Shown in pieces: positions 9,617 through 18,200 of a stretch of 64,000 bases of DNA (the first letter of the stretch is position 1; each line of letters begins with the position of its first letter). The translations under genes and the position numbers were made by a program. Source of the stretch: Planctomycetaceae bacterium (GTDB lineage Bacteria > Planctomycetota > Planctomycetia > Planctomycetales > Planctomycetaceae); contig OMIV01000189.1 of NCBI GenBank assembly GCA_900299185.1, forward strand, positions 1 to 64,000. Direction: 5' to 3'. The notes under the pieces were generated by a model that saw only the letters and a program-made list of their open reading frames with translations, ran no database searches and was not told the DNA's origin.

Positions 9617-10696
9617 TCAACGCGAGAGTCGTTTGGCTTTCTCTTCGAGTTCAACCGGGATCTTCTTTAGCAGCATGTCGATGACATCGTCAGCAGTGAC
9701 ACGTTCGCTATCGGCGTGAAATGTGGTGACGATGCGATGACGCAGCACGGGATGAGCGACGGCTTTGATGTCTTCTGTGCTGACGTGAAAGCGGCCCTCC
9801 AAAATCGCGCGGGCCTTGGCTCCGACGATCAAGTTCTGACCGGCTCGCGGACCAGCGCCCCACGAGATGTATTCCTTGATGAAGTTCGGTGCTTCAGGTT
9901 CATTGGGGCGAGTCGCTCGCACGAGGTCTCGCGCATAGACAAAGACATGCTCCGCAACCGGAACTCGTCGCACCACTTCTTGCAGGGCAAGAATCTGCTT
10001 CCCTGAAAGTGCGGGTGTAAGTTCCGTGTCATCCGCTCCCGTTGTTTGTTTGAGGATGCGCAACTCATCTGCAGCGGTCGGGTACTTCACCACGATGTTG
10101 AACATGAACCGGTCGAGCTGCGCTTCGGGCAGTGCGTAAGTGCCTTCTTGCTCGATGGGATTCTGAGTCGCCAACACGAAGAACGGTTGAGGTAGCCGGT
10201 AGGTATTCGAACCGACGGTCACATGCCGCTCTTGCATCGCTTCAAGCAACGCCGCCTGCGTCTTCGGCGGAGTGCGATTGATTTCGTCGGCCAGCAAGAT
10301 GTTGGTGAAGAGCGGACCTTGCATGAACTGGAACGAGCGACGGCCCGTTTCAGGGTCATCCTGCAACACATCGGTGCCGGTGATATCCGAAGGCATCAAG
10401 TCCGGCGTGAACTGAATGCGGCGGAAGGACAACTGCAGGATCCGACCGATGGTGCTGACAAGCAATGTCTTCGCAAGCCCCGGCACTCCAACCATCAAGC
10501 AATGACCACGACTGAAGAGCGAGATCAACAGTTGATCAACAACGTCCTGCTGACCAATGACGACCTTGCCGATCTCCTCGCGCATGCGTTTGTACGCTGC
10601 TTGCAGTCCTCGGATAGCTTGAGCTTCACGCTCACGAGCCTCGGCATCTGACTCGGGAGACAGCACAGCGTTTTCGTCATCAACGTCGCGAGGCAT
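9617..10696 (-). CDS. MoxR-family AAA+ ATPase
   Basis: 359 residues. Walker A GVPGLAKT at about 70-77, Walker [16 protein letters not shown] at 133-147, sensor region [19 protein letters not shown], and an AAA_lid C-terminal part; all match the MoxR class. MoxR ATPases act as chaperones for assembly of metallo-enzymes or membrane complexes and are usually next to DUF58 and von Willebrand A genes. Those partners are not downstream here; instead the upstream neighbour (79 bases away, same strand) is a secreted metallopeptidase-like protein. The 3' end converges on asnS. The N-terminal 40 residues are acidic and Glu-rich. Confidence 0.93.
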   Translation of the reverse strand: MPRDVDDENAVLSPESDAEAREREAQAIRGLQAAYKRMREEIGKVVIGQQDVVDQLLISLFSRGHCLMVGVPGLAKTLLVSTIGRILQLSFRRIQFTPDLMPSDITGTDVLQDDPETGRRSFQFMQGPLFTNILLADEINRTPPKTQAALLEAMQERHVTVGSNTYRLPQPFFVLATQNPIEQEGTYALPEAQLDRFMFNIVVKYPTAADELRILKQTTGADDTELTPALSGKQILALQEVVRRVPVAEHVFVYARDLVRATRPNEPEAPNFIKEYISWGAGPRAGQNLIVGAKARAILEGRFHVSTEDIKAVAHPVLRHRIVTTFHADSERVTADDVIDMLLKKIPVELEEKAKRLSR

Positions 10697-10775
10697 AGCG
10701 AACCTGAAGGCAGGAGAAGTCGGAGCAAAACATCGGCGGCGAAGTCTAAGGACTCGGCTGACGGCTGCGACAACT

Positions 10776-11987
10776 TCACTTCACTCTCGACGGAAACTGA
10801 CCGAACGGAGCCAGCTTGTCTGGTTTCGCTGTTGGAGGTTGCTCGGACCTCAAACGTGTCTCTCGATAAAGACGCTGGGCCGATGGCTGCGGTTCCGCCG
10901 CGCCTTCGAACTTGGGAGTCACCGTCTTCTCGTTCGCGCGGTCATCAATCCGAATGAGCTCGATAGGACGAAGCTCTTCGGACGGTTGTCTCGCGAACAA
11001 CGGCAACGCCTTGAGTTCCGATGCCTTCGGCGCGACAGCTCGTGGAGCCGTTCCCCGCGGGTTCGGTGCGGCCAACTCTTCGACTCGAGGCAACGGCTGG
11101 TCGGGCTTTTCTTTCGCTCGCTGACGCAGTTGCTGCAGAGCAGTTGCTCCATCAGGAGTCGGACTTTGAGCACGCACTTGAGAGTTCGCGGCCAGCTTCG
11201 GCGTGCGCGAAGCCTCTTGCTTCGCCACGAGCTGACCATCGGGCACACTCAACCGCGGGCTGCCGGCTAGCACCCACGAAGTCCACTCGCGTTCGAGCGT
11301 CTCAATGTTCTGCTTGCCATAAAACGTGCGAAGCGCGGCATCCCAAGCTTGATGTTGAGCGTCATTCAGAAACCTCAGGAACGCCGAGCGACCTTTGGTT
11401 TGCACCAAGAAGTTCGTGAGCGAATAGCCCTCGGCATACAGCGCCAACGTCTGCTGCATGTCAGTGGGATACTCCTTCATATCGAGGAGCACTCGCAGCG
11501 GGATTCGTCGCCCGCCTTGCACCAATTGATTCGCGAGATCTTGCTGCTTCTTGATTTCAGAGTCGTGCTCGAAGAGCGATGCAGCACCCTCATCGGCCCA
11601 GCGTGGAACGGGTCGGCGAAAGTAGCAGGCCAAGATCGTGTGGTTCACTTCATGGGGAATGACCGAGTCGATGATGCGTTCGACAGAACCTTGAACGAAC
11701 ATGTCCCAGCCATAGACCTCGCCCTGCTCGAACTTGAACTTGGTCTTGCCGCCCGCACCGAGCTTGGGGCCATCTTGAACGGTCACTTTGCAACGCTCGC
11801 CCCACGGGTCGAGAGTGTGACCGAACCACGCAATCGCCAGTTGCTCGCGCTGTTGCTCAGCGGCTTGAGCCACGCGCTGAGCTAACTCTTTAGAGCTGGC
11901 CTCGACGACAAAGTTGGTCGAAACGTGCTTCGCTCCCAGCGAAGCAACCAGCCCGACCATGACCAACAACTTGGCAGCTAACGGCAT
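10776..11987 (-). CDS. Secreted zinc metallopeptidase-like protein
   Basis: 403 residues with a short N-terminal hydrophobic segment ([13 protein letters not shown]) serving as signal peptide. HEVNH at residues 112-116 followed by ADEGAA (Glu133) matches the HExxH...E arrangement of gluzincin-type peptidases, in particular the peptidase-MA-like group. The first half (to about 235) is the catalytic-like domain; the second half from about 245 is Pro/Ala/Arg-rich and probably disordered. The gene is upstream of moxR in the same direction. Substrate unknown; a cell-envelope role is inferred from export. Confidence 0.72.
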   Translation of the reverse strand: MPLAAKLLVMVGLVASLGAKHVSTNFVVEASSKELAQRVAQAAEQQREQLAIAWFGHTLDPWGERCKVTVQDGPKLGAGGKTKFKFEQGEVYGWDMFVQGSVERIIDSVIPHEVNHTILACYFRRPVPRWADEGAASLFEHDSEIKKQQDLANQLVQGGRRIPLRVLLDMKEYPTDMQQTLALYAEGYSLTNFLVQTKGRSAFLRFLNDAQHQAWDAALRTFYGKQNIETLEREWTSWVLAGSPRLSVPDGQLVAKQEASRTPKLAANSQVRAQSPTPDGATALQQLRQRAKEKPDQPLPRVEELAAPNPRGTAPRAVAPKASELKALPLFARQPSEELRPIELIRIDDRANEKTVTPKFEGAAEPQPSAQRLYRETRLRSEQPPTAKPDKLAPFGQFPSRVK

Positions 11988-12485
11988 GTGACTCGATCCC
12001 TGAGTCTGAATTCGTTGCGAGCCTCTTACATCCTGCTTGAGGCTTTACCGGCTGACATTCAGCCCGCCGTGGAATCCAAAGCAATCGCAGTTCCAAATGA
12101 GCCTGAGTTGGCTGCTGTCGTCCGACTCAGATTGCTCGCAGCACAGCCTGTAGTGCTGAGGAAGCTGGAAGGCCCTGTATCTCGGGCGAATTGGTCCCTC
12201 GAAGACTTTGCCAAATTTTCAATCGGCCAATCGGCGATCGGCTCGAAGTTGTAAGTCTTGCAAGCTGCGAGGGGTCGGGACTTTGCAAAGTTCACAAAAA
12301 CGCGTCTATGGCAGAATTGCTTTCACGACGTCACGTTGACCGTTTTTGCCAACCGGCTGAGAGTCTCACTCCCCTCTTGAGCCTTCTGTTCTGGAAGCTC
12401 AATCCCTTTCTTCTTCAGACACTTCTTCTCTCTCTGTTGTTTGGTCGGGCGTTGGCCAGGCCAACCCACTCACAAGGAACCCAGC
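11988..12485. other. Divergent intergenic region
   Basis: About 500 bases between the metallopeptidase gene (minus) and the coiled-coil protein gene (plus). A plus-strand frame at 11988-12254 starts with a GTG lying on the reverse start codon of the peptidase gene and has no recognisable features, so I reject it as a gene. Pyrimidine-rich sequence (TTCTTCTTCAGACAC...) precedes the downstream gene. Likely holds two promoters. Confidence 0.35.
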
Positions 12486-13133
12486 ATGAGATCCCGCCGT
12501 CCGTTCGCAACATTTCTGGCAGGTACCGCTTGGCTGATGCAGGTCGTTGGCCCGGCCATCGTTCACGGCCAAGATCGCACTGTGCCTACCACAGCACCCA
12601 AGGCGATCGTTGCCAGCAGCAAGCCCGCAGCAAAGTCCATCATTCCAGACATCTCGATGACCAAGGACGGCAAGCTCGTGGGCTTGTTGGTGAATGAGCA
12701 GTCAAAGCCCATCGCCAACTCCAACGTGCAACTGAAGCTGGGCAAGCAAGTTGTCACAGAAGGCAAGACGGACGAACGCGGCGTCTTCCAATTAGAGACC
12801 GAACGCGGCGGCATTTATCAGCTCGCGACCGAAAAAGAATCCGTCGCAATCCGAGTTTGGACCAAGCGCTCTGCACCGCCATCAGCCAAGCAAATGGCCG
12901 TCATCATGCAGGGACAAGAGCGAGTCGTTCGTGGCCAAGACGATGGACCGATCGCGACAATGGACCTCTGCACCGCAGCTCTCTTGAGTCTCGGCATCGC
13001 GACGATCACGGTGACGTCGATCACTCTTTCCAAGACGAACAGCCTGAAGAGTTCGAATGCCGACCTGCAGCGACAAGTGCAGACTCTGCAATCGGAAATC
13101 GACAAGGTGCAGGCGTCGTTGGCCACTCCATAA
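12486..13133 (+). CDS. Exported membrane-anchored coiled-coil protein with carboxypeptidase-regulatory-like domain
   Basis: 215 residues from ATG 12486 (an AAGGAA lies about 10 bases upstream; the frame is open to 12441). N-terminal signal peptide (about 1-28, ending HGQ), a predicted beta-sandwich at about 62-125 with VGLLVNEQSKPIANSNVQL and DERGVFQLETERGGIY, the pattern of carboxypeptidase D regulatory-like domains, then a membrane helix at about 160-182 (CTAALLSLGIATITVTSITL) and a terminal heptad-like segment (QRQVQTLQSEIDKVQASL). Architecture suggests an envelope anchor or scaffold; no known function. Confidence 0.72.
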   Translation: MRSRRPFATFLAGTAWLMQVVGPAIVHGQDRTVPTTAPKAIVASSKPAAKSIIPDISMTKDGKLVGLLVNEQSKPIANSNVQLKLGKQVVTEGKTDERGVFQLETERGGIYQLATEKESVAIRVWTKRSAPPSAKQMAVIMQGQERVVRGQDDGPIATMDLCTAALLSLGIATITVTSITLSKTNSLKSSNADLQRQVQTLQSEIDKVQASLATP

Positions 13134-13187
13134 GCGAGCGTCAAAGTCGGTCAAACCTATAAGCCCGATGCTCCAGCGAATGCCATT

Positions 13188-13212
13188 CGTTCCCAGGCTC
13201 TGCCTGGGAACG
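13188..13212. repeat. Palindromic repeat, family B
   Basis: A perfect 11-base inverted repeat (13188-13198 with 13202-13212) around a 3-base loop, reading CGTTCCCAGGC TCT and its complement. Related copies occur at 33957-33976 and 34099-34123. Located between two plus-strand genes. Confidence 0.75.
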
Positions 13213-13300
13213 AGATTGCGTTTCGATCCAACGTGACGCTTCGTTGAGCCTGTTGGAAGAACGCTTCCACATCAATGCCACCCATGAAGGGTGCGTGAGC

Positions 13301-13648
13301 ATGCCTCGCTTCGTCTTACTGGCCCACGATCACCCAACACCGCACTTCGACTTCATGCTCGAATCTGGGGATGCCTTGAGAACGTGGCGGATCGACCAAA
13401 TCCCAGCAGCGAAGTCTCAGCAGGCAGCCTCTCCCCTGCCCGACCATCGGTTGGCCTATCTCGAATACGAAGGCCCCGTTAGCGGCAATCGTGGGCATGT
13501 GAAGCGAGTCGACCGTGGCGAGTACTCAATCATCTCTGAGAGTTCAGAAGCCATCGAAGTCGAAATCTCGGGAGTCCTGTTAAGAGGCCACGCGCGGCTC
13601 GAAAAGCACGGCGAGCACTGGCTGTTTTCTTGGTCGCAGCAGGCATGA
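13301..13648 (+). CDS. Stand-alone LigD-type 3'-phosphoesterase-like domain protein
   Basis: 115 residues from ATG 13301. The sequence RFVLLAHDHPTPHFDFMLES matches the core of the DNA-ligase-D N-terminal phosphoesterase domain (His-x-His and Asp/His metal ligands that remove 3'-phosphate or ribonucleotide ends), and LAYLEYEGPVSGNRGHVKRVDRGEY matches its second conserved block. In bacterial NHEJ this domain is fused to ligase and polymerase domains; here it is alone, as in many planctomycetes. Whether it processes DNA ends is inference. No Ku or ligase gene is in the window. The frame is open upstream to 13244 without a signature. Confidence 0.82.
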   Translation: MPRFVLLAHDHPTPHFDFMLESGDALRTWRIDQIPAAKSQQAASPLPDHRLAYLEYEGPVSGNRGHVKRVDRGEYSIISESSEAIEVEISGVLLRGHARLEKHGEHWLFSWSQQA

Positions 13649-13688
13649 AGTTGGCAGTGGAATAACTCCGACAGCAACGACATGCGAT

Positions 13689-13726
13689 TCAAAAAGAAAA
13701 GAGCGCAGTGACAAGCCACTGCGCTC
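13689..13726 (-). terminator. Rho-independent terminator of fba
   Basis: On the minus strand a perfect 10-base stem (13717-13726 with 13701-13710, GAGCGCAGTG and complement) with a 6-base loop is followed by TTTTCTTTTT. It sits 14 bases after the aldolase stop. Confidence 0.9.
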
Positions 13727-13740
13727 TCATGCATCTTCAA

Positions 13741-14772
13741 TTATACGGTGCCGAATATCGTCTTGCCGGTTGATTGCAGGTCGTCGCAAGCTGCTCCCAT
13801 ACGAGCGGCAACGCCCTTTTCAGCCACCTTCAGGTAAGCGCGCGGATCGTACGACTTCTTATCGCCGATCTCGCCGTCGATCATCATGACCTTGTCGTAG
13901 TTCTTGAACATGAAGTCGGCGATCGGTCGCGTGAAGGCATATTGAGTGTCGGTGTCGATATTCATCTTCACGACGCCGTACTCGAGCGTTTCACGAATTT
14001 GATCGGTTGGAGTACCCGAACCGCCGTGGAACACGAGGTCGAACTCAGCGGCTGCTCCGAACTTCGAAATCACAGCCTTCTGGCCATCTCGCAGAATGTC
14101 CGGACGGAGCTTCACGGCACCGGGCTTGTAGTGACCATGCACGTTGCCGAACGTCGCGGCGAACATGTAGCGACCGAGACCATTCAGCGCTTGGTACACG
14201 GCAACCATATCCTCAGGAGTGGTGTAGAGCTTCTCGTTCGCAATGCCCGAGTGATCGATGCCGTCTTCTTCGCCACCGACGCAACCCGCTTCGACTTCCA
14301 AAATGATGTCTTGAGCGGCGCAGAGCTTCAGCAGTTCTTGGCTGATCTTCATGTTGTCAGCGAGCGGCAATTCCGAACCGTCGAACATGTGCGATTGGAA
14401 GAGGTTGCCGCGGCCTTCCGCGCGACGCTTGGCAGTGGCTTCGATCAGCGGCTTGAGGAAACCGTCGACCTTCTTGGCCTGGCAGTGGTCGGTATGCAAA
14501 GCGATCAAGACGTTGTGCTTCGCGGCCAGCAGGTGAGCAGCTTCAGCCAACACGATGCAGCCATGAACGGCGTCCTTAACCGACTGACCCGAAGCGAACT
14601 CACCAGCACCGGTCGAGAACTGAATGATGCCATCGGACTTCTTAGCCGTGAACGCGTCGAGAGCGGCGTTGATCGTGCTAATCGAGGTGACGTTGATCGC
14701 TGGGAATGCGTAGTTGCCTTTGTTGGCGGCATCGAGCATCGCGCGGTACTGAGCTGGGGTTGCGATTGGCAT
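13741..14772 (-). CDS. fba: Class II fructose-bisphosphate aldolase
   Basis: 343 residues, normal for the class IIA enzyme. Zn-dependent cleavage of fructose-1,6-bisphosphate into dihydroxyacetone phosphate and glyceraldehyde-3-phosphate (glycolysis/gluconeogenesis), cytoplasmic. Motifs visible: ALHTDHCQAKK (Asp95/His96 region), EVEAGCVGGEEDG, the zinc ligand region GNVHGHYKPG (about 209-218), and FHGGSGTP (His249). MNIDTDTQYAF binds phosphate. The frame is open to 14820 but ATG 14772 begins the conserved MPIATPAQYR and has a purine-rich AAAGAGAA upstream. A strong terminator follows. Single-gene transcription is likely. Confidence 0.95.
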   Translation of the reverse strand: MPIATPAQYRAMLDAANKGNYAFPAINVTSISTINAALDAFTAKKSDGIIQFSTGAGEFASGQSVKDAVHGCIVLAEAAHLLAAKHNVLIALHTDHCQAKKVDGFLKPLIEATAKRRAEGRGNLFQSHMFDGSELPLADNMKISQELLKLCAAQDIILEVEAGCVGGEEDGIDHSGIANEKLYTTPEDMVAVYQALNGLGRYMFAATFGNVHGHYKPGAVKLRPDILRDGQKAVISKFGAAAEFDLVFHGGSGTPTDQIRETLEYGVVKMNIDTDTQYAFTRPIADFMFKNYDKVMMIDGEIGDKKSYDPRAYLKVAEKGVAARMGAACDDLQSTGKTIFGTV

Positions 14773-15131
14773 GAGGTTCTCTTTCCAAACAAGCAAATGA
14801 GAGATGAATGACGGACGCACTCGGCGCTCGATCGTCAGTGAGTCGAGCGTCTCGCAGAAAACGAGACTCAGAGAGTCCAGCTTCGGCCTTTGCAGAGAGA
14901 CTGCGAAGAATGCGTCAGTCGGTCGGCGCCGCGATTTTTTGCGGCAAACAAGGCTTTTTGAGCGAAAGCGGGCCGGACTCTAGGCGATCAAACTGGGGAA
15001 AAAAAGAGCCCTTTAGACGTCCATTCGTCAGTCAATGGCAGCCTTCGATGCGAGCACTCAAAGATAAGTCGCTCAAGCATCGAACCAACTTCACTGCACC
15101 GGGTGGCGAGTGATCGCGGTCCCAACTCTGC
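14773..15131. other. Intergenic region upstream of fba
   Basis: About 360 bases, including the fba promoter on the minus strand. T-rich and A-rich patches (GATTTTTTGCGGC, GGGGAAAAAAAGAGCCC) are present near 14933-15010, but no clear gene or hairpin. Nothing else recognised. Confidence 0.35.
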
Positions 15132-15314
15132 CTATTTGCCGAAGTTCCAGCTCGAAAAATGAAAGCTCGATCGACCAGAACTCGAGCTATGCGAAGAACC
15201 CGATCCCCCGTCATCCAATAGACCCAGATCAGGGGCCCGCGTACCAGACGCAAACGCTGCCCCCAAGCCGATGCAGAGAACAATGCCAAAGACGGTGTAG
15301 AGCTTGGAGTACAT
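15132..15314 (-). CDS. Small secreted Ser/Gly-rich protein
   Basis: 60 residues. A clean N-terminal hydrophobic segment (LYTVFGIVLCIGLGAAFASG) looks like a signal peptide or membrane anchor; the mature part is short, with DDGGSGSSHSSSSGRSS and an aromatic end FHFSSWNFGK. No family recognised. It follows a lipoprotein gene in the same direction, 94 bases downstream, after an ECF sigma factor gene. The signal-like start and sharply biased tail argue for a real gene, but it is short. Confidence 0.5.
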   Translation of the reverse strand: MYSKLYTVFGIVLCIGLGAAFASGTRAPDLGLLDDGGSGSSHSSSSGRSSFHFSSWNFGK

Positions 15315-15408
15315 GAGAAACTCGTCGAGTTAGTTCAGTCGATAATCAGTAGTTGGTCACAGGTAGCGAAGTGACCGAGGCGTGCCTCAGAATGAACTCA
15401 AGGCACGA

Positions 15409-15924
15409 TTAATGGCTGCTCTTCTTTTCTTCCTTCTTGTCTTTCTTATCGACCGGATCACCAGCGGATGCCGCGTTAGACAATCCCACATCCTTATTGA
15501 AGAGCCCGGTGTGTTTCTTGTTCTTAGCGAACTCCATCGTGGAACCATCCGACTTCTCGACGAGCAACGTGTCCTTGCCTCGCATCTTCACGCGATAACG
15601 CGTCGACAAACCAGACGTCTGCACGTCTAACTCTTCGCCATTGGGTTGCTTCATCCAGACATGTCGCACAACGACGTCTTTGTCGTCCAAGTGCCACAAT
15701 CCGACGAGCCACTCTTGCCCAATCTGCTGCTCGAACTTGCCGCGACTATGAAACGCCAACTTCATGTCGAGCTTGTCGGTGCGATCCATGGATCGATAGA
15801 TCCAAGTCCCCACAACTTCGTTCTCTTCGACTGGTTCTTCGACCGCGACTTCCTCTTCGCAGCCCGCGAGCCCAAAGAGCAAACCCAGCGAGAGACTCAG
15901 CAGAATCCAGTGGCTCCGCAACAT
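15409..15924 (-). CDS. Lipoprotein, possibly lipocalin-like
   Basis: 171 residues. Signal peptide with lipobox FGLAGC (Cys22), an acidic stretch EEEVAVEEPVEENE, then EVVGTWIYRSMDRTDKLDM and WLVGLWHLDDKDVVVRHVW, a VGTW-type beta pattern seen in small lipocalin-like planctomycete proteins. C-terminal tail is Lys/Glu-rich (KKDKKEEKKSS). Located 54 bases after the ECF sigma factor stop, same strand, so probably co-transcribed. Function unknown; envelope location inferred from the lipobox. Confidence 0.75.
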   Translation of the reverse strand: MLRSHWILLSLSLGLLFGLAGCEEEVAVEEPVEENEVVGTWIYRSMDRTDKLDMKLAFHSRGKFEQQIGQEWLVGLWHLDDKDVVVRHVWMKQPNGEELDVQTSGLSTRYRVKMRGKDTLLVEKSDGSTMEFAKNKKHTGLFNKDVGLSNAASAGDPVDKKDKKEEKKSSH

Positions 15925-15978
15925 GACTCACACAACTCTCGTGTCAGACCGCCATGACCCTTCCGAGGTCAACGCCGA

Positions 15979-16596
15979 TTACTGATGAAGTGACATCTGG
16001 CCCACGACTTCCTGGAGCCGTTTCATGGCTCGCGCCCCCAGCATTTGCACTGCCGGTCGCGTGCGTCCCATTCGTTCGGCAATCTGATCGAATGGCAGAC
16101 GCTGTAAATTGCGAAGCACAATAACTTCTTGGTGATCTTCGGACAGTTTCGCGAGCGCATTAGCAACCAACAGCTCTTCCTCTTTCTGCGCCATGATTCC
16201 GCTCGGGGTATCTTCTCGCCCCTCCGGCTCGGGAACCTTGCGAAAGATGCTCGATTGCCCCATCGAGAATTCACGTTCGCGCCCGGCGTTGCGCTTCGCA
16301 GCTCCAAACCGACGAATGTAGTCCGTCGCGTTGTGCTTCAAGATCTGCTTCAACCACGCGAGCCACTCACCTTCCGTCGCACCTTCAAAACGCGTCATCC
16401 CACGATGAGCTTCCAGCATGGTCTGCTGAATCAAGTCCGAGGCATCGACCTTGGCCTGCAACCAGCTTTCAACATGCGAACGCGCTAGGAACCCGACATA
16501 AGCGCGGCAATGTTGGAAGAGTTCGTTTTGAGCGTCTTCGTCTCCAGCCCTAGCACGGGGGAGCAATTCAGCAACGTCGGGAAGAGGCTTACTCAT
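15979..16596 (-). CDS. ECF-type RNA polymerase sigma factor
   Basis: 205 residues. Sigma region 2 at about 15-85 (ARAGDEDAQNELFQHCRAYV ... DASDLIQQTMLEAHRGMTRF) and sigma region 4 at about 140-200 (LSEDHQEVIVLRNLQRLPFD, then IAERMGRTRPAVQMLGARAM), with the linker in between; this is the two-domain layout of extracytoplasmic-function sigma factors expanded in planctomycetes. It directs RNA polymerase to a regulon that cannot be named. No anti-sigma gene is adjacent; the downstream lipoprotein and small secreted protein may be co-expressed. The upstream DUF1501 genes are on the same strand, 188 bases away. Confidence 0.9.
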   Translation of the reverse strand: MSKPLPDVAELLPRARAGDEDAQNELFQHCRAYVGFLARSHVESWLQAKVDASDLIQQTMLEAHRGMTRFEGATEGEWLAWLKQILKHNATDYIRRFGAAKRNAGREREFSMGQSSIFRKVPEPEGREDTPSGIMAQKEEELLVANALAKLSEDHQEVIVLRNLQRLPFDQIAERMGRTRPAVQMLGARAMKRLQEVVGQMSLHQ

Positions 16597-16783
16597 GCTG
16601 CGAACCCTGAGCTTGATGAAGGAGCTAGATGCGAACTGTGATCGGAAATTGAAACGCGGCGCGGCAAGGTACTGCTGCTTCGTATTGAGTTGAAAGCCGT
16701 GAAACGAAGCTGCCCGGCAGAAGAACTCGATTCTTCAGCCGGGCAACATTTCGTAACAAAGCTCGCGATGTCGCGAGAGCAAC

Positions 16784-18088
16784 TTAGACCAACTCTTTGA
16801 TCGGCTTACCGTCTTCAATCAAGAAGACCGGACGGCCAGCCTGGTTAACGAACTGCTGCTTGGTGTCGATGCCGAGTACTTGGAAGATCGTCGCCATCAA
16901 GTCTTGAGGACGAATCGGCTCGGACTGCGGCTTATAGAGCTTCGCATCAGACTCGCCGACGACCTGTCCCATTCTCAAACCACCGCCAGCCAACGCCAAC
17001 GTGCTAAGCGGTGCCCAGTGATCACGTCCCGCGTTCTTGTTGATGCGCGGCGTTCGTCCGAATTCGCCAGAGACCACAACCAACGTGCGGTCGAGCATGC
17101 CGCGTTCGTCGAGATCATCAATCAATGCCGACAACGCGCGATCCAAAGCAGGGGCTCGTTGATTCATGCTCTTTTCGATGGTGCCGTGCATGTCCCAACC
17201 ACCGTAGTTGAGCGTCACGAAGCCACATCCAGCTTCCACCAAGCGACGAGCAACCAGCATTTGCTCGCCCAAGTCCTTGCCATACTTCTCACGCGTCTTG
17301 GCGTTCTCGGCAGAGACATCAAATGCCTTGGGAGCATTACCCAAGATCAAGTTGAAGGCTTGCTGTTCGAAGGCATCCAATCCGGTCATCACTCCGGTGC
17401 GATCGGCATCGCGTTGGAAACGATCAAAGTCTTCCAGCAGTCCGCGACGGTCAGCGATGCGGTCCGTCGTCGTGCTTAGTGTCATGTTCCGACGCCCGGC
17501 AGAACTGGTGGAAAACGGAGCGTAGGCGGTACCAAGAAACGCAGGACCGTCGCTCCCAATGCCGTTCAAACTCACGTAGGTCGGCATGCCCGTGACATGG
17601 TGATTAGCACCTCGAACTTTTGAGACGATCGAGCCCATGGAAGGCCGAGTCGGCAAGCCACCATTGTCGATCGTGCGGTTGTCGTAGCCCGTCATTACGA
17701 AGTGAGTGCCGCCGCCGTGACCGCTGTTGGTATGAGCAAACGACCGCACGAAGGCCATCTTGTCGGCTCGTTGAGCAAGCTTCGTGAAGTTGCCACCGAT
17801 GGTCACTCCCGGCAGCGTAGTTGCCACTTCGCCAGTCACAGATCGGTACTCGGAAGGGGCCGACATTTTTGGATCGAACGTCTCAACGTGCGTAGCGCCT
17901 CCGCTTAGCCACACCCATACGATTGAGGTGTCTTGCACTGCTTGACCGGCTTGAGCAGCTTCGGCGCGAGCCCGCAGCAACTGCGGTAAGCCCAGTGCTC
18001 CGAGACCGAGTCCACCGACTTTCAAGAAGTCACGACGCGTGGTGCCTTCGCAATTACGCGAACGGTTGGTGCCGAGGCAGGTCAGCAT
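16784..18088 (-). CDS. DUF1501 protein, Tat-exported
   Basis: 434 residues. The twin-arginine signal TTRRDFLKVGGLGLGALGLP (RR at 18-19) indicates folded export. The body matches the DUF1501 family, an alkaline-phosphatase/sulfatase-like fold: WLSGGATHVETFDPK, SGHGGGTHFVMTGYDNR, VVVSGEFGRTPRINKNAGRDHW. Family members are planctomycete/verrucomicrobial secreted proteins usually found with DUF1549/DUF1553 cytochrome-like proteins; one such gene lies at 25439-27880 but not adjacent. Function unproven. The second DUF1501 gene lies 112 bases upstream in the same direction. Confidence 0.93.
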   Translation of the reverse strand: MLTCLGTNRSRNCEGTTRRDFLKVGGLGLGALGLPQLLRARAEAAQAGQAVQDTSIVWVWLSGGATHVETFDPKMSAPSEYRSVTGEVATTLPGVTIGGNFTKLAQRADKMAFVRSFAHTNSGHGGGTHFVMTGYDNRTIDNGGLPTRPSMGSIVSKVRGANHHVTGMPTYVSLNGIGSDGPAFLGTAYAPFSTSSAGRRNMTLSTTTDRIADRRGLLEDFDRFQRDADRTGVMTGLDAFEQQAFNLILGNAPKAFDVSAENAKTREKYGKDLGEQMLVARRLVEAGCGFVTLNYGGWDMHGTIEKSMNQRAPALDRALSALIDDLDERGMLDRTLVVVSGEFGRTPRINKNAGRDHWAPLSTLALAGGGLRMGQVVGESDAKLYKPQSEPIRPQDLMATIFQVLGIDTKQQFVNQAGRPVFLIEDGKPIKELV

Positions 18089-18200
18089 GGCAGTGGTCCT
18101 TGTGGGGAGAAAAAGAAGTGGGGAGGAAAGGAAGCGGCAGTCGAACTGTAATAATTTGTAACAACGCGCCTGGCAACTTCATCAATCGCGGCTAAGCCTT

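Noticed and set aside
13774..14811. 345-residue plus-strand frame opposite fba
   Set aside because: Shadow of the aldolase gene, whose motifs are unmistakable.
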